Assembly: GCA_014238065.1 (NCBI GenBank)
Contig: JABABU010000033.1
Coordinates: 1 to 64,000, forward strand
Origin: Actinomycetota bacterium
Lineage (GTDB): Bacteria > Actinomycetota > Acidimicrobiia > Acidimicrobiales > Poriferisodalaceae
Length of the DNA stretch: 64,000 nucleotides
Direction of reading: 5' to 3'
Positions 18,447 to 29,900 of this stretch are shown here, in pieces; position 1 is the first letter of the stretch, and the number at the start of each line of letters is the position of its first letter. A program made the translations under genes and the position numbers. A model generated the notes under the pieces. That model was given only the letters and a program-made list of their open reading frames with translations, did not search any database and was not told where the DNA came from.

Positions 18447-19744
18447 GGACAGTGCTGGCACACGGCCTCGGCGATGGCGCCGAGCTACCCGTTGACCCGA
18501 TGTTCATCGCCTGGGGCGCAGGGCTCGTGGTGCTCATCTCGTTCACCGCTTTTGGTGTGCTGTGGGAGAACCCTCGCCTGGCCGATGCCTCCCGCGGGCG
18601 CCGATTACCCACCCGGCTGACGACGACGGTCGGCGTCGCCACGTTTCTGGGAAGGATCTTCGCGGCTGGCGTGTACGTCATCACGATCTCTGCTGCCTTC
18701 ACCGGATCGCGGTTCGTCGTCCTCAACGCGGCACCATGGGTGGTGCTGATCGGCGTGGTCGTGGTGATGCCGATCATCTCACTGCTGTTTGGCGACGTCT
18801 GGCGTGCTGTCAGCCCGCTTCGAGTGCTCGCCTCTGCTGCGTCGCTGCTCGGCAAACGCGCCGGTATCGGTAGAGAGCGCGAGTTCTCCGACTGGCCGGC
18901 TGCCGTTTCTCTTGCCGCATTCGCCTGGTTCGAGCTCGCGTACCACTCACCTGCCTCACCGCGGGTGCTTGCGTGGCTGCTCGTCATCTACTCCGCGTGG
19001 GCCGTCATCCCAGCAACGATCTACGGAACCGAATGGACCGACAGAGCCGACGGTCTCGGCTGGTGGTTCAGCGCCATCGCCACCATGTCGTGCTGGACGA
19101 AGGACGCCGACGGAGCGCGAATCCGATGGCCTTTCATCGGCGCAGTGAACTTCACGGCCAAGGCTGGCTCCGTCGTCGCCATTCTCGTCATGTTGGGCGC
19201 AACGACATTCGACGGTGTGAGCCGGACGCAGTTCTGGGGCGACATCATCGGTGACCGCATCGGCTGGGGCGCAACCGGGTTCCGCACCCTCGGTCTGATG
19301 TGGGCCATCGCCATCGTCATCGCGCTGTATCTCGGAGCATCACGCCGGACAGAGGGGCTTCTCGTCGACGGCAGGGCCGGAGACAACTTCGCTCCCACCC
19401 TGCTGCCAATCGCCATCGGCTACGCAGTCGCCCACACGTTTGCCGCCCTCATCTTCGACGGGCAGACGTTACTGATCCGGGCGTCGGACCCCTATGGCGA
19501 AGGATCGAACTGGTTCCGTACCGCAGACTGGATCGAGAACACGAGGTTGCTCGCCGCCACCACGATCGCATGGGTCCAGATCGTGGCCGTCGTCGGCGGC
19601 CACGTTGTCGCCACCATCCTCGCCCACGACCGAGCGATTGCCCTCACCGACAATCGTGAGGATGCGGTGAGAAGTCAGTACGCCATGGTCATGATGATGA
19701 TCGTGTTCACCGCGGCCGGGCTGCTGTTGCTGGTCGACGGCTGA
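18443..19744 (+). CDS. Polytopic membrane protein of unknown function
   Basis: Integral membrane protein of 433 residues with about 10-11 hydrophobic segments and no recognised catalytic motif. Conserved-looking loops include ENPRLADASRGRRLP near the N-terminus, YGTEWTDRADGLGWWFS in the middle and SDPYGEGSNWFRTADW near the C-terminus. Similar actinobacterial proteins are sometimes labelled fenitrothion hydrolase, a name I would not trust for function. The ATG overlaps the stop of the M15 peptidase gene by 4 bases, so the two are translated together and may act together at the envelope. Confidence 0.75.
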   Translation: MRTVLAHGLGDGAELPVDPMFIAWGAGLVVLISFTAFGVLWENPRLADASRGRRLPTRLTTTVGVATFLGRIFAAGVYVITISAAFTGSRFVVLNAAPWVVLIGVVVVMPIISLLFGDVWRAVSPLRVLASAASLLGKRAGIGREREFSDWPAAVSLAAFAWFELAYHSPASPRVLAWLLVIYSAWAVIPATIYGTEWTDRADGLGWWFSAIATMSCWTKDADGARIRWPFIGAVNFTAKAGSVVAILVMLGATTFDGVSRTQFWGDIIGDRIGWGATGFRTLGLMWAIAIVIALYLGASRRTEGLLVDGRAGDNFAPTLLPIAIGYAVAHTFAALIFDGQTLLIRASDPYGEGSNWFRTADWIENTRLLAATTIAWVQIVAVVGGHVVATILAHDRAIALTDNREDAVRSQYAMVMMMIVFTAAGLLLLVDG

Positions 19745-19754
19745 CGTCGTCCAC

Positions 19755-20171
19755 TCAACGATCGAGGCGCCCCCACTTCGATGAGGAGGCAACGTCGGCG
19801 ACCTCCCGGCCGGCCTCGACCCAGCCGGTGAATCCTGTGTCGAGGTGCGCCACATTCGTGAACCCCATCTCGCGGAGCACATCGGCAGCCAGGGCCGAAC
19901 GGCTCCCCTTCGCGCAGTACAGGACATACCGCCCATCCTCGACCCACATGTCGCGGTAGTACTCACTGTCGGGAGCGGCCCAGAATTCGAGCATGCCGCG
20001 GGGAGCGTGGATCGACCCGGGTATCGCGCCCAGCTGAATCCGTTCGCGAATGTCGCGGATGTCGACGATCGTGGCTCCCGCATCGAGCTCGGCCACGACG
20101 TCATCGACGTCGAGGTTCTCAATACGAGACTTGGCCGCCTCGACCAGGTCGTTCACGCCTTTGATGGCCAT
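19755..20171 (-). CDS. Rhodanese-like domain protein
   Basis: Single-domain rhodanese of 138 residues, a cytoplasmic sulfurtransferase-like protein. The domain spans nearly the whole length, with VDIRDIRERIQLGAIPGSIH and the active-site loop CAKGSRSALA keeping the catalytic cysteine, then LDTGFTGWVEAG, the usual C-terminal motif. The start at ATG 20171 is supported by a strong AGGAGG Shine-Dalgarno sequence 4 bases upstream. It follows the ABC exporter genes by 37 bases on the same strand; a link to them is unproven. Confidence 0.85.
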   Translation of the reverse strand: MAIKGVNDLVEAAKSRIENLDVDDVVAELDAGATIVDIRDIRERIQLGAIPGSIHAPRGMLEFWAAPDSEYYRDMWVEDGRYVLYCAKGSRSALAADVLREMGFTNVAHLDTGFTGWVEAGREVADVASSSKWGRLDR

Positions 20172-20208
20172 CGATCCTCCTGTGACTACGGTTTGTACTA
20201 CAGGCAGC

Positions 20209-21015
20209 TCACGGGTTGTAGTGACGCAGCCCACGTTCGGCCCACCAGCCCAATAGTGCGGTGCACACGACGATGGCCACAAGTCCACCCCACGTGTCCT
20301 CCCAGGTGACGCCGGTGTCGAGGAAGGCCTGGCGACCGAGTCGGAGCAGATTCGTGACCGGGTTGATCCGGCCAGCGGCATTCAGCCAGCCCGTGGTCAC
20401 CGACAGCGGAACCTGCGCGCTCGAGACGAACAGCAGTACGAAGATGCCGATTGGGAACAGAGGAGCCACCCGTTGGTCTTTGACCCGATAGATCAGCGCT
20501 AGCGAGTACAGCGAACCCATGATCGAGATTGCGACGACGGCAAGGGCAAGGAGCGGCACGCCGGCCCAATCGGTCGGAGATGCGCCGAGCGCAACACCTA
20601 CGCCAGCAACGACAACAGCGACAAACAGGCTTCTGAGCAGCGCATACCCGACCGATCCGACCATGATCGCCGACCGGTTCCCTGGCATCAGCAGCAGCCG
20701 ATCGAAGAACCCACTGTCGATGTCGACCGCGGTCCCGAAACCAGCCCCGAGCCCACCGAAAGCTGCGCCTTGAAAGAGCATGAAGGGCAAGAACCAATTC
20801 GTCACGTCATCGGTGGGGAACCCAGGAAGGTCGGTCACCGCGTCGTAGAGGCCGCTGTAAACGATCAGGAAGAACGTCGGGAAGAACAGTGACTGGACGA
20901 CGATCGACGGCATGCGCTGGGTCTTCACCCAACCGCGCCACATCACGATCCGGGCCGACGACCAGAACCCGAAAGCGGCATCTCCCCTGCCAGAGGTGTC
21001 GATCGTTACGGTCAT
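20209..21015 (-). CDS. ABC-2 type transporter permease
   Basis: Membrane subunit of an exporter, 268 residues with six predicted hydrophobic segments and the ABC-2 membrane signature near the C-terminus (LNAAGRINPVTNLLRLGRQAFL). The ATG at 21015 overlaps the stop of the preceding permease gene by 4 bases, and the longer upstream frame is only the shadow of that gene. It pairs with the other permease and the DrrA-like ATPase to form one exporter, probably of lipids, glycolipids or drugs. Substrate unknown. Confidence 0.85.
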   Translation of the reverse strand: MTVTIDTSGRGDAAFGFWSSARIVMWRGWVKTQRMPSIVVQSLFFPTFFLIVYSGLYDAVTDLPGFPTDDVTNWFLPFMLFQGAAFGGLGAGFGTAVDIDSGFFDRLLLMPGNRSAIMVGSVGYALLRSLFVAVVVAGVGVALGASPTDWAGVPLLALAVVAISIMGSLYSLALIYRVKDQRVAPLFPIGIFVLLFVSSAQVPLSVTTGWLNAAGRINPVTNLLRLGRQAFLDTGVTWEDTWGGLVAIVVCTALLGWWAERGLRHYNP

Positions 21016-21830
21016 GATCGAAGACTCGAGCGAAGGGCTCGCAGCGCGAGCGAAAGGAACAACACCAGAAGACTCGCTGCGACACCGACCGCCCTGAATG
21101 CTGCTTGGAGGCTCCATCCCTGGACAACAAGATCCCTTGTTCCGTCGATCATCCAGGTCACCGGGTTCACCGATGCGACCGATTCGAACCATCCTCCGGA
21201 CAGTTCAGGCGGGAAGAAGGCGGAGGAAAGAAAGACGAGAGCGAAGAAGATGGGGAAGAAGCCGTTGACGGCCTCGACCGAGCCGGTTTTCAGCGCGATG
21301 GCCATCGAGAACGCTCCGACCGCTGCCCCCATCAACGCAGAGACGGCCACCATTGCGACAAGACCGGCAACTCCCCCGGCAAAGCTCGCACCCGCAATGA
21401 CAAGCACCGCGGTGAACAGCAGGGTCTGCACAACACTCAGCACCATGATGCCGCCGAGACGTCCGAGCAGAAGCGGAACACGAGCCACTGGTGCGGCGAG
21501 AAGCCGATCGTTGAAGCCGTTCTCCATGTCGATGGCCTGTTCGGTACCGGCCGACGTCGCCCCGAACATGACCCCTTGCATGATCGTCGCAGGGACCAGG
21601 AACGTCAGGAAAGAGTCGACCTCAGGGAAACCGGGCAGATTCGTGGTGCGGCCGAACGCTGCTGCACTGACGGCACAGAAGAACAAGGGAAACACCAGCG
21701 AAGGGGCCCAGAGCTGCGGCTGGCGGACCACACCTCGAACCGAACGCCTCGCCATCACGCCAGCGTGTGCGATCCAGGAGGCGACTCCGGTTCCGTGCAT
21801 CGAAGCATGGTCGAGAGTCGTTGATGTCAC
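21012..21830 (-). CDS. ABC-2 type transporter permease
   Basis: Second membrane subunit, 272 residues, with six hydrophobic segments and the ABC-2 signature (VASVNPVTWMIDGTRDLVVQG). It is clearly a paralogue of the next permease: both have the FPxVD...FxxFxxPxxxxQGxxFG block followed by a GFxDRLLxxP motif. A heterodimeric membrane part is therefore likely. The gene overlaps the ATPase stop by 4 bases and the following permease start by 4 bases, a tightly coupled three-gene operon. Confidence 0.86.
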   Translation of the reverse strand: MTSTTLDHASMHGTGVASWIAHAGVMARRSVRGVVRQPQLWAPSLVFPLFFCAVSAAAFGRTTNLPGFPEVDSFLTFLVPATIMQGVMFGATSAGTEQAIDMENGFNDRLLAAPVARVPLLLGRLGGIMVLSVVQTLLFTAVLVIAGASFAGGVAGLVAMVAVSALMGAAVGAFSMAIALKTGSVEAVNGFFPIFFALVFLSSAFFPPELSGGWFESVASVNPVTWMIDGTRDLVVQGWSLQAAFRAVGVAASLLVLFLSLALRALRSSLRS

Positions 21831-22783
21831 CCTGCACCTGTCTCGGCCGCACCTTCGAGCCGTCGCCCGGTCGCTTCGGCGAATACGTCGTCGAGGCTCG
21901 GGGCGTCGAGCTCCATGTGGGTGACCTCGATCGATGTCTCGTCGAGCGATCGCACCACTTCGGCCACCCTCGCAGCTCCGCCCTCGAGTCCGATGGCGAC
22001 CCGTTCCGACCGGGCCGGCCGGGATTCGCCGTACTGGCTCAGGATCGCCCGAGCTTCGTCGTGACGGCTCGGGTCGATGTCGAGGCGAAGCGTCGGTGAA
22101 CCAACCTCGCTTTTCAACTGGTCGGGCTCACCTTCTCTGACGATGACCCCGCCGTCGATGATCGCGATCCTGCCTGCAAGTTGGTCGGCTTCTTCGAGGT
22201 ACTGCGTCGTGAGCAGAACAGTTGTGCCGAACTCGTCGTTGAGACGTCGCACTTCTTCCCACAATGCTTGGCGAGATGTCGGATCGAGACCGGTTGTCGG
22301 CTCGTCGAGGAACAAAACTTCCGGCTCATGAACCAGCGAAAGCGCAAGATCGAGACGTCGCTTCATGCCACCGCTGTAGGTGCCGACTCTCCGGTCGGCA
22401 GCGGCTGTCAGCCCGACTCGTTCGAGAAGCTCATCGCCACGGTCGCTGGCAACTCTGCCTTTGATGCCGTGGAGGACCGATTGCAGTTTCAACAACTCAC
22501 GACCGGTCATGATCGGATCGATGGCCGCCTCTTGAAGAGCCACCCCGATCACGCGGCGGACTATGTGCGGTTCTCGTTCGACGTCGTAGCCCGCGACGGT
22601 CGCTGAGCCAGCGGAAAGCGAAAGCAGCGTGGTCAGCATGCGGACGGTTGTGGACTTCCCAGCTCCATTCGGTCCGAGGAAGCCGAAGATCTCACCTCTT
22701 GCGACATGGAGATCGACGCCATCGACGGCGACAAGATCACCGAAGCGACGGACCAACCCTTCAGCGACGATCGGATGATCCAC
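21827..22783 (-). CDS. ABC transporter ATP-binding protein, DrrA-like
   Basis: Nucleotide-binding subunit of 318 residues. Walker A GPNGAGKST near residue 40, Q-loop, signature SGGMKRRLDLALSL, Walker B VLFLDEPTTGLDP and the H-switch region are intact. The C-terminal 90 residues match the extension seen in daunorubicin-type exporters. GTG 22783 is favoured over the ATG at 22804 because a GGGAGG Shine-Dalgarno sequence lies 5 bases before it, and a TACCGT box sits upstream. First gene of the exporter operon. Confidence 0.88.
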   Translation of the reverse strand: MDHPIVAEGLVRRFGDLVAVDGVDLHVARGEIFGFLGPNGAGKSTTVRMLTTLLSLSAGSATVAGYDVEREPHIVRRVIGVALQEAAIDPIMTGRELLKLQSVLHGIKGRVASDRGDELLERVGLTAAADRRVGTYSGGMKRRLDLALSLVHEPEVLFLDEPTTGLDPTSRQALWEEVRRLNDEFGTTVLLTTQYLEEADQLAGRIAIIDGGVIVREGEPDQLKSEVGSPTLRLDIDPSRHDEARAILSQYGESRPARSERVAIGLEGGAARVAEVVRSLDETSIEVTHMELDAPSLDDVFAEATGRRLEGAAETGAG

Positions 22784-22867
22784 AGAGTCCTCCCAGACGA
22801 GCATCCGACGGTAGCGGCTCCCCAGTCAGATCAAGTGGCTCGTGACATCCGTCACCCAAGCAGCTTG

Positions 22868-24552
<1,685 letters not shown>

Positions 24553-24636
24553 CTAGTCGCCTCGGTGCCCTGTGCGCTGAACGTAACCGAGGGTACAGAA
24601 GCTGCGGTCGACCGGTGATTCACCGGCAGTCGGGGT

Positions 24637-26061
24637 TCAGCCTTCGAGTTCGCGCTTCGCGTCGCTCCACCGAGCCAGTAGGTCGTCGAGGTCGGCTTCG
24701 GCCATCGTCAACCCCTCGGCGACCAGCGAGCGTTCGATGTGAGCGAAACGACCACTGAACCGCGTGATCGCTGAGCGCAGCGCTGTTTCGGGGTCGACCT
24801 CGAGGTGACAGGCAAGCGTCACCAGCGTGAAAAGGAGGTCACCGAACTCGTGCTCAATCTCACTTGGCGTGGAGGCGTCCTTCAGCTCGCACACCTCTTC
24901 TTCGAACTTCTCCCATGCATCGTCGATTCTCGGCCATGCGAATCCAGCGCGTGTCGCCTTGGAGACAACCTTCGTGGCAAGCGCGAGACCGGGGAGCGGC
25001 GGCAACGAATCGAGGGCCGAGCGCTTGGGCAGTAACCCACCCGTCGCACGTTCAGCCGCCTTCAGTTCCTCCCAACTCGGATGCTCGCCGCCAGGTTCGA
25101 ACACGTGGGGATGGCGCCGAATGAGTTTCTCGGTGACACCCACTGCGATGTCCGACAGGTTGAAGTGGCCTTCCTCTTCGGCCAGGACCGAGTGCAGCAC
25201 GATTTGGAACAGCAGGTCACCCAGCTCGTCTCGGAGCGAATCGAAGGCGGCATCCGATGACTCGGTGACAACGGCATCGAGCGCCTCCAGAACCTCGTAC
25301 GTCTCCTCGACCAGGAACTGCCGTAGCGTCCCGTGAGTCTGGCCACGGTCCCATGGGCAGTCGCGGCGAAGTTGATGTACCAACTCGTCGAAGCTGACAA
25401 TCGCCGACCCTGGAGCGTCGGCGAACGCGGCGATGTACAAGCTCGTGAGGTGGTCGGCTTCCAGAGTTCGATCGATCTCGGACCACGCAACGGTCTCGAT
25501 TCGCTCGTCTTCGAGCCCGAGATGATGGAGAAGGGTCGCCGATTCCGGTCCATCTTCGACAGCCAACTTCACGTCGGACAGGACGTGGCGCGACGAACAC
25601 TGCGCCACGAGGAACGGGCCACCACCAACGACTCGGGCCGAATCGAAACGGTGCCCGTCGAGTATGTGGACCTCGGTGGCCACAGGGTCGATGCCGAGCC
25701 GAGACCATGCCAGGTCGAGAAACGACATCGCCGGAACCACGACACAGTCGATCCGGTCATCGCGTCGCAACCGATCGACCGTCGACTCGGCCACAGTTGG
25801 CGAACCAGGCACCACGTAGGTGACATCGTTGTCGACAGCCAGGAGGACCAGGTCCTCGACGATCGCGTCGTAGACCTCGTCGAACGACTCGAGCGAGTCG
25901 TACAAGTGGTCGTACGAGGGAGCATCGAGCCCGGCTGCGGCAGGGTGACGGGTGGTCCTCAGCCGGATAGGGCCGCCGGCGCGAAGAAGTTCGAGCGTCG
26001 ACGCGGTGATCAGCTCGTCACCGGCCGGGCCGAGACCGACGACGGTGACTCGGCCGGTCAC
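24637..26061 (-). CDS. mazG: Tetrapyrrole methylase-MazG fusion, NTP pyrophosphohydrolase
   Basis: Two-domain protein of 474 residues like YabN. Residues 1-210 are a tetrapyrrole (corrin/porphyrin) methylase-type SAM domain starting VTVVGLGPAGDELITAS with the later VVPAMSFLDLAWSRLG block; residues 225-470 carry two MazG units, seen as RRDCPWDRGQTHGTLRQFLVEETYE and KFEEEVCELKDA...EFGDLLFTLV with the ExxE and ExxD metal motifs. MazG hydrolyses noncanonical or excess NTPs to limit mutation. It follows the PpiC-type gene by 3 bases. Confidence 0.9.
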   Translation of the reverse strand: MTGRVTVVGLGPAGDELITASTLELLRAGGPIRLRTTRHPAAAGLDAPSYDHLYDSLESFDEVYDAIVEDLVLLAVDNDVTYVVPGSPTVAESTVDRLRRDDRIDCVVVPAMSFLDLAWSRLGIDPVATEVHILDGHRFDSARVVGGGPFLVAQCSSRHVLSDVKLAVEDGPESATLLHHLGLEDERIETVAWSEIDRTLEADHLTSLYIAAFADAPGSAIVSFDELVHQLRRDCPWDRGQTHGTLRQFLVEETYEVLEALDAVVTESSDAAFDSLRDELGDLLFQIVLHSVLAEEEGHFNLSDIAVGVTEKLIRRHPHVFEPGGEHPSWEELKAAERATGGLLPKRSALDSLPPLPGLALATKVVSKATRAGFAWPRIDDAWEKFEEEVCELKDASTPSEIEHEFGDLLFTLVTLACHLEVDPETALRSAITRFSGRFAHIERSLVAEGLTMAEADLDDLLARWSDAKRELEG

Positions 26062-26064
26062 AGC

Positions 26065-26919
26065 TCAGCTACCGATGTTGGCGCTTGCCGGAATGATGCC
26101 CGTGCCGTTCCACACGCCAACCGCGGGATCGAGTTCGATCTCGGCGGCCTCGAAGACCTCGACGATCCATGCCGAGATGGCTTGGTTCTTGACCTCGAAC
26201 AGCACCGGCCCTCCGATTTCGTCCGTGTCAGGCGTGCGCAGAATCACATGCCAGCCGAAGGTGGACTCGACAGGGCCACTGAGCTCGTTTTCGTCGAGCT
26301 CGATCAGTACCTCGGCGAATTCGGGCACATAACCACTCGGAGCTCGGCAACCGAGCGCTCCCCCGTTCGCGCCGCTTCCCGGATCGGTCGAGAGTTCTTG
26401 GGCGAGGGCCGCGAACTCCTCCCCAGCCGCAAGCCGGTCGAGGATGGCAACTGCCTGCTCCCGACCAGGGGACAGAATGTGGCTCGCACAGGTGGCTCGG
26501 TCGAGTGGCGCCATCTCTGCCAGTGCTGCGGCGATCACCGCCGCCTCGTCGGATGGTTGCTCGATGCCCAGTCGCGCGTCGGCGACCTCCTGCAATGCAG
26601 CGTTGATGATCTGACCTTCGTTGGCGTCACCAGTCCCGATCAGCAAAGGGAAGTCGACCCCGAGATCGGCCATTGGCTGCCTGATCACCCTACCGACGAT
26701 GAGGTTCGTTATCATCTGTGCGGTTTCGCGACTCCCAAGATCGACCGGACCACCTACGCCGGTGTTCGCCCGCTGCGCGGTGATGGCCAACTCGAGGTCG
26801 TCGGTGGTGATGTCGTCGGTCCCGTTGACGGTGGCAAGCACCGAACGGTCACCACCGCCACACGCAGCTGCCAAGAGCGCGGTAGCGACGACGATCAGCG
26901 TGAGACGGCGTTTCCACAT
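26065..26919 (-). CDS. PpiC/SurA-type peptidyl-prolyl isomerase lipoprotein
   Basis: Exported folding factor of 284 residues. The start MWKRRLTLIVVATALLAAAC gives a lipoprotein signal with lipobox LAAAC. The middle is a SurA-N-like helical region, and residues 165-260 form a parvulin rotamase domain (ASHILSPGREQAVAILDRL, LSTDPGSGANGGALG, FGWHVILRTPDTDE). It sits between mfd and mazG as often in actinobacteria. ATG 26919 is chosen because it starts the lipoprotein signal and follows TACCAT by 8 bases, so it may have its own leaderless promoter inside the run. Confidence 0.87.
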   Translation of the reverse strand: MWKRRLTLIVVATALLAAACGGGDRSVLATVNGTDDITTDDLELAITAQRANTGVGGPVDLGSRETAQMITNLIVGRVIRQPMADLGVDFPLLIGTGDANEGQIINAALQEVADARLGIEQPSDEAAVIAAALAEMAPLDRATCASHILSPGREQAVAILDRLAAGEEFAALAQELSTDPGSGANGGALGCRAPSGYVPEFAEVLIELDENELSGPVESTFGWHVILRTPDTDEIGGPVLFEVKNQAISAWIVEVFEAAEIELDPAVGVWNGTGIIPASANIGS

Positions 26920-26964
26920 GGCGCTAGATGGTAGGCGCACCAAGACCAACATCGTCACCCAGCC

Positions 26965-29900
26965 CTATCCAACAGTTTCAGCGGCTGGAATCAACTCATT
27001 CAGGAAGTCGGTCAGCTCGGCGGCGAGATTCGGGCTCGGCTTCACAGGCAGATGGATTTCTTCGGCGTCTTCCTTGTAAACCGACTTCGGCGCGAGGCGC
27101 TTCAGTCGCATCTGTTCGCTGACCTTCAGGTCGACGGGCATGATCCTCGCGGTGCTCCCACGGAGAATCGAGATCTCGGTGACACCGAGACGATGGCACA
27201 CGGCCCTCAGCCGACCGAGAGCGAGAAGATTGGCCGCAGCGTCAGGCACTGGGCCGTACCGGTCGATCCACTCCGCGGAGATGTCGTCGACCTCGGCATC
27301 GGTCGTCACCCCGGCAAGGCGCCGGTATGCCTCCAGGCGCTGCTCTTCCCGCTTCACATACTCGTCTGGCAGATACGCCGGCATGGGTAGGTCGAGCGCG
27401 ATCTCGACCGGGTCAGGTATCGGTTCGCCCTTCAGCTCCGCAACCGCCTCGAGGACCATCTGACAATAGAGGTCGTACCCAACAGCAGCGATGTGCCCGC
27501 TTTGGCCTTCTCCCAGGAGGTTGCCGGCGCCGCGGATCTCAAGGTCGCGCATGGCGATTCGAAATCCGGAACCGAGTTCGGTCGCTTCGCCGATGGTTTT
27601 CAACCGCTCATAGGCCTGCTCGGACAGCACGCGGTCGCGTGGGTGGAACAGGTACGCGTATGCCCGCTGACCCGATCGGCCAACTCGTCCACGAATCTGG
27701 TGGAGCTGACCGAGACCGAGCAGATCCGCTCTGTCGACCACCAAGGTGTTGACGGTTGGCATGTCGATGCCCGATTCGATGATGGTCGTGCAGACGAGGA
27801 CGTCGTAGAGCCCCTCCCAGAAATCGACAACGACCTGCTCGAGGCTCCCCTCGTCCATCTGACCGTGAGCGACAGCGACGCGTGCTTCAGGCACAAGCTT
27901 TCGGAGGTCCTTGGCAACATGTTCGATGTCGGCGACGCGGTTGTGAACGAAGAAGACTTGGCCCTCCCTCAGCAGCTCGCGCCTGATCGACTCTGCGACT
28001 GCTCGTTCGTCGTACTCACCGACATAGGTGAGGATCGGCTGCCGTTCGGCCGGCGGAGTCTGCAGCAACGACAAGTCGCGGATGCCGGTGAGGCTCATCT
28101 CGAGCGTCCTCGGAATGGGCGTCGCCGACAACGTCAGAACATCGACATCGGCCTTGAACTGCTTGATCTGCTCCTTGTGCGTCACACCGAACCGCTGCTC
28201 CTCGTCGATGACGAGCAGTCCGAGCTTCGCGAACTGGACATCCTTCGACAGCAGCCTGTGGGTTCCGATGACGACATCGACCGAGCCCGTGTTCACACCC
28301 TCGATCACCTGGCGCTGCTGAGCAGGCGTGAGAAATCGGCTGAGAACCTCGACCCGAAGGGGGTACGGGGCGAATCGATCGGAAAAAGTCTGATTGTGCT
28401 GCTGCGCGAGCAATGTCGTCGGGACGAGGATTGCGGCTTGCATTCCGTCCTGGACGGCTTTGAACGCGGCCCTGACAGCGACCTCTGTCTTCCCGAACCC
28501 GACATCGCCGCACACGAGACGGTCCATGGGCGAGGCCGCCTCCATGTCGTCCATGACGTCGACGATCGCCGTCATCTGGTCGGGTGTCTCCTGGAACGGG
28601 AACGAGTCTGCGAGCTCTCGCTGCCAAGGCGTGTCCTCGCTGAACGCGTGTCCTTCGGTCGTGATCCTGCGCTGATACAAGACGACGAGCTCCTGGGCGA
28701 TTTCCTGGACTGCAGCTCTGACGCGTGCCTTCGCCTTCTGGAAGTCGGCGCCGCCCATCTTGTTGAGCGAAGGGGTCTCACCACCCGAATACGGGCGGAT
28801 CAGATCGATCTGGTCCGAGGGAAGGTAGAGCTTGTCGTTGCCCTTGTAGTCGAGAATGAGGTAGTCACGCTCAACTCCCATGATCTCTCTGGTGACCATT
28901 CCTGCGTATCTCGCGACGCCGTGTTGGTGGTGCACGACATGGTCGCCAGGAGTCATGTCTTCGAATGCGCCCTGTTGACCTCGCTTACGTGGTCGGGCCT
29001 TCCTGTGCGTCCTGCGTCGACCGGTGACGTCGCTTTCGCTGAGGATGCCCAGCTTCGCACTGTCGATGATGGATCCACGCTCGAGTTGCGCCACGACGAC
29101 GTGTCCACCAGGAGCGGCAAGGGCAGCCGGATCGTCACCGGTGCGAAGCGTGAGTTCGACGCCTTCAGCGCCGATGGTCTCCACGAGACGAGCTGCCGAG
29201 CCGGAACCGTCAGCGGCGACAACCACCGTTCCCCCAGCCACGATCAGACGCTGCATCTGGGCGATCAACCGAGAGCCGTCGCCCATCACTGGTTCCCACG
29301 CACTCGTTCCGAACGCGACGGTGTCCGGCCCTTCCGCGACATTCACCACTGTCCACGCGGAGGCTTCGGTGCGCGCCAGCAGACGATCAAACGGAACATG
29401 TAGGCGCGGGAAATCCTTGACTCCCCCGTCGGCATCGACAGCGCCCCAGGTTCCAGCGAGCGTGTTTGCGAGATCTTCCTCTTCGGCGAGGAGGTCGGCT
29501 GCCCGCTCTCTCATCCGACGGGGTTCGACAAGCAGGACCTGGGCATGCTCGGTCAGCGCATCGAACACGACCTTAGGCTCATCGATGAGCCACGGCAGCC
29601 ACGATTCCATGCCGTCGAACACCTCGCCATCCGACAACCGCTGCCAGCTCTCGCGACCCCAAGGCTCGAGAGCGATGAGTCGCTCGGCTCGCGCCCGCAC
29701 CTCCTCGGTCACCAACAACTCACGGGCGGGGAACAGGCGGACTTCGGCACGATCGACAGTCGACCTCTGGTCGGCGACCGAGAACTCGGTGAGGCGGTCG
29801 ACGTCGTCGCCCCACATGTCGATTCGAACAGGAACGTCGGCTGTAGACGGGAACACGTCGACGATGCCGCCCCGTACCGCAACCTCGCCACGATGCTCGA

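Noticed and set aside
27493..29403. Open frame of over 600 codons opposite mfd
   Set aside because: It is an antisense shadow caused by high GC and codon bias; the mfd frame has all family motifs.
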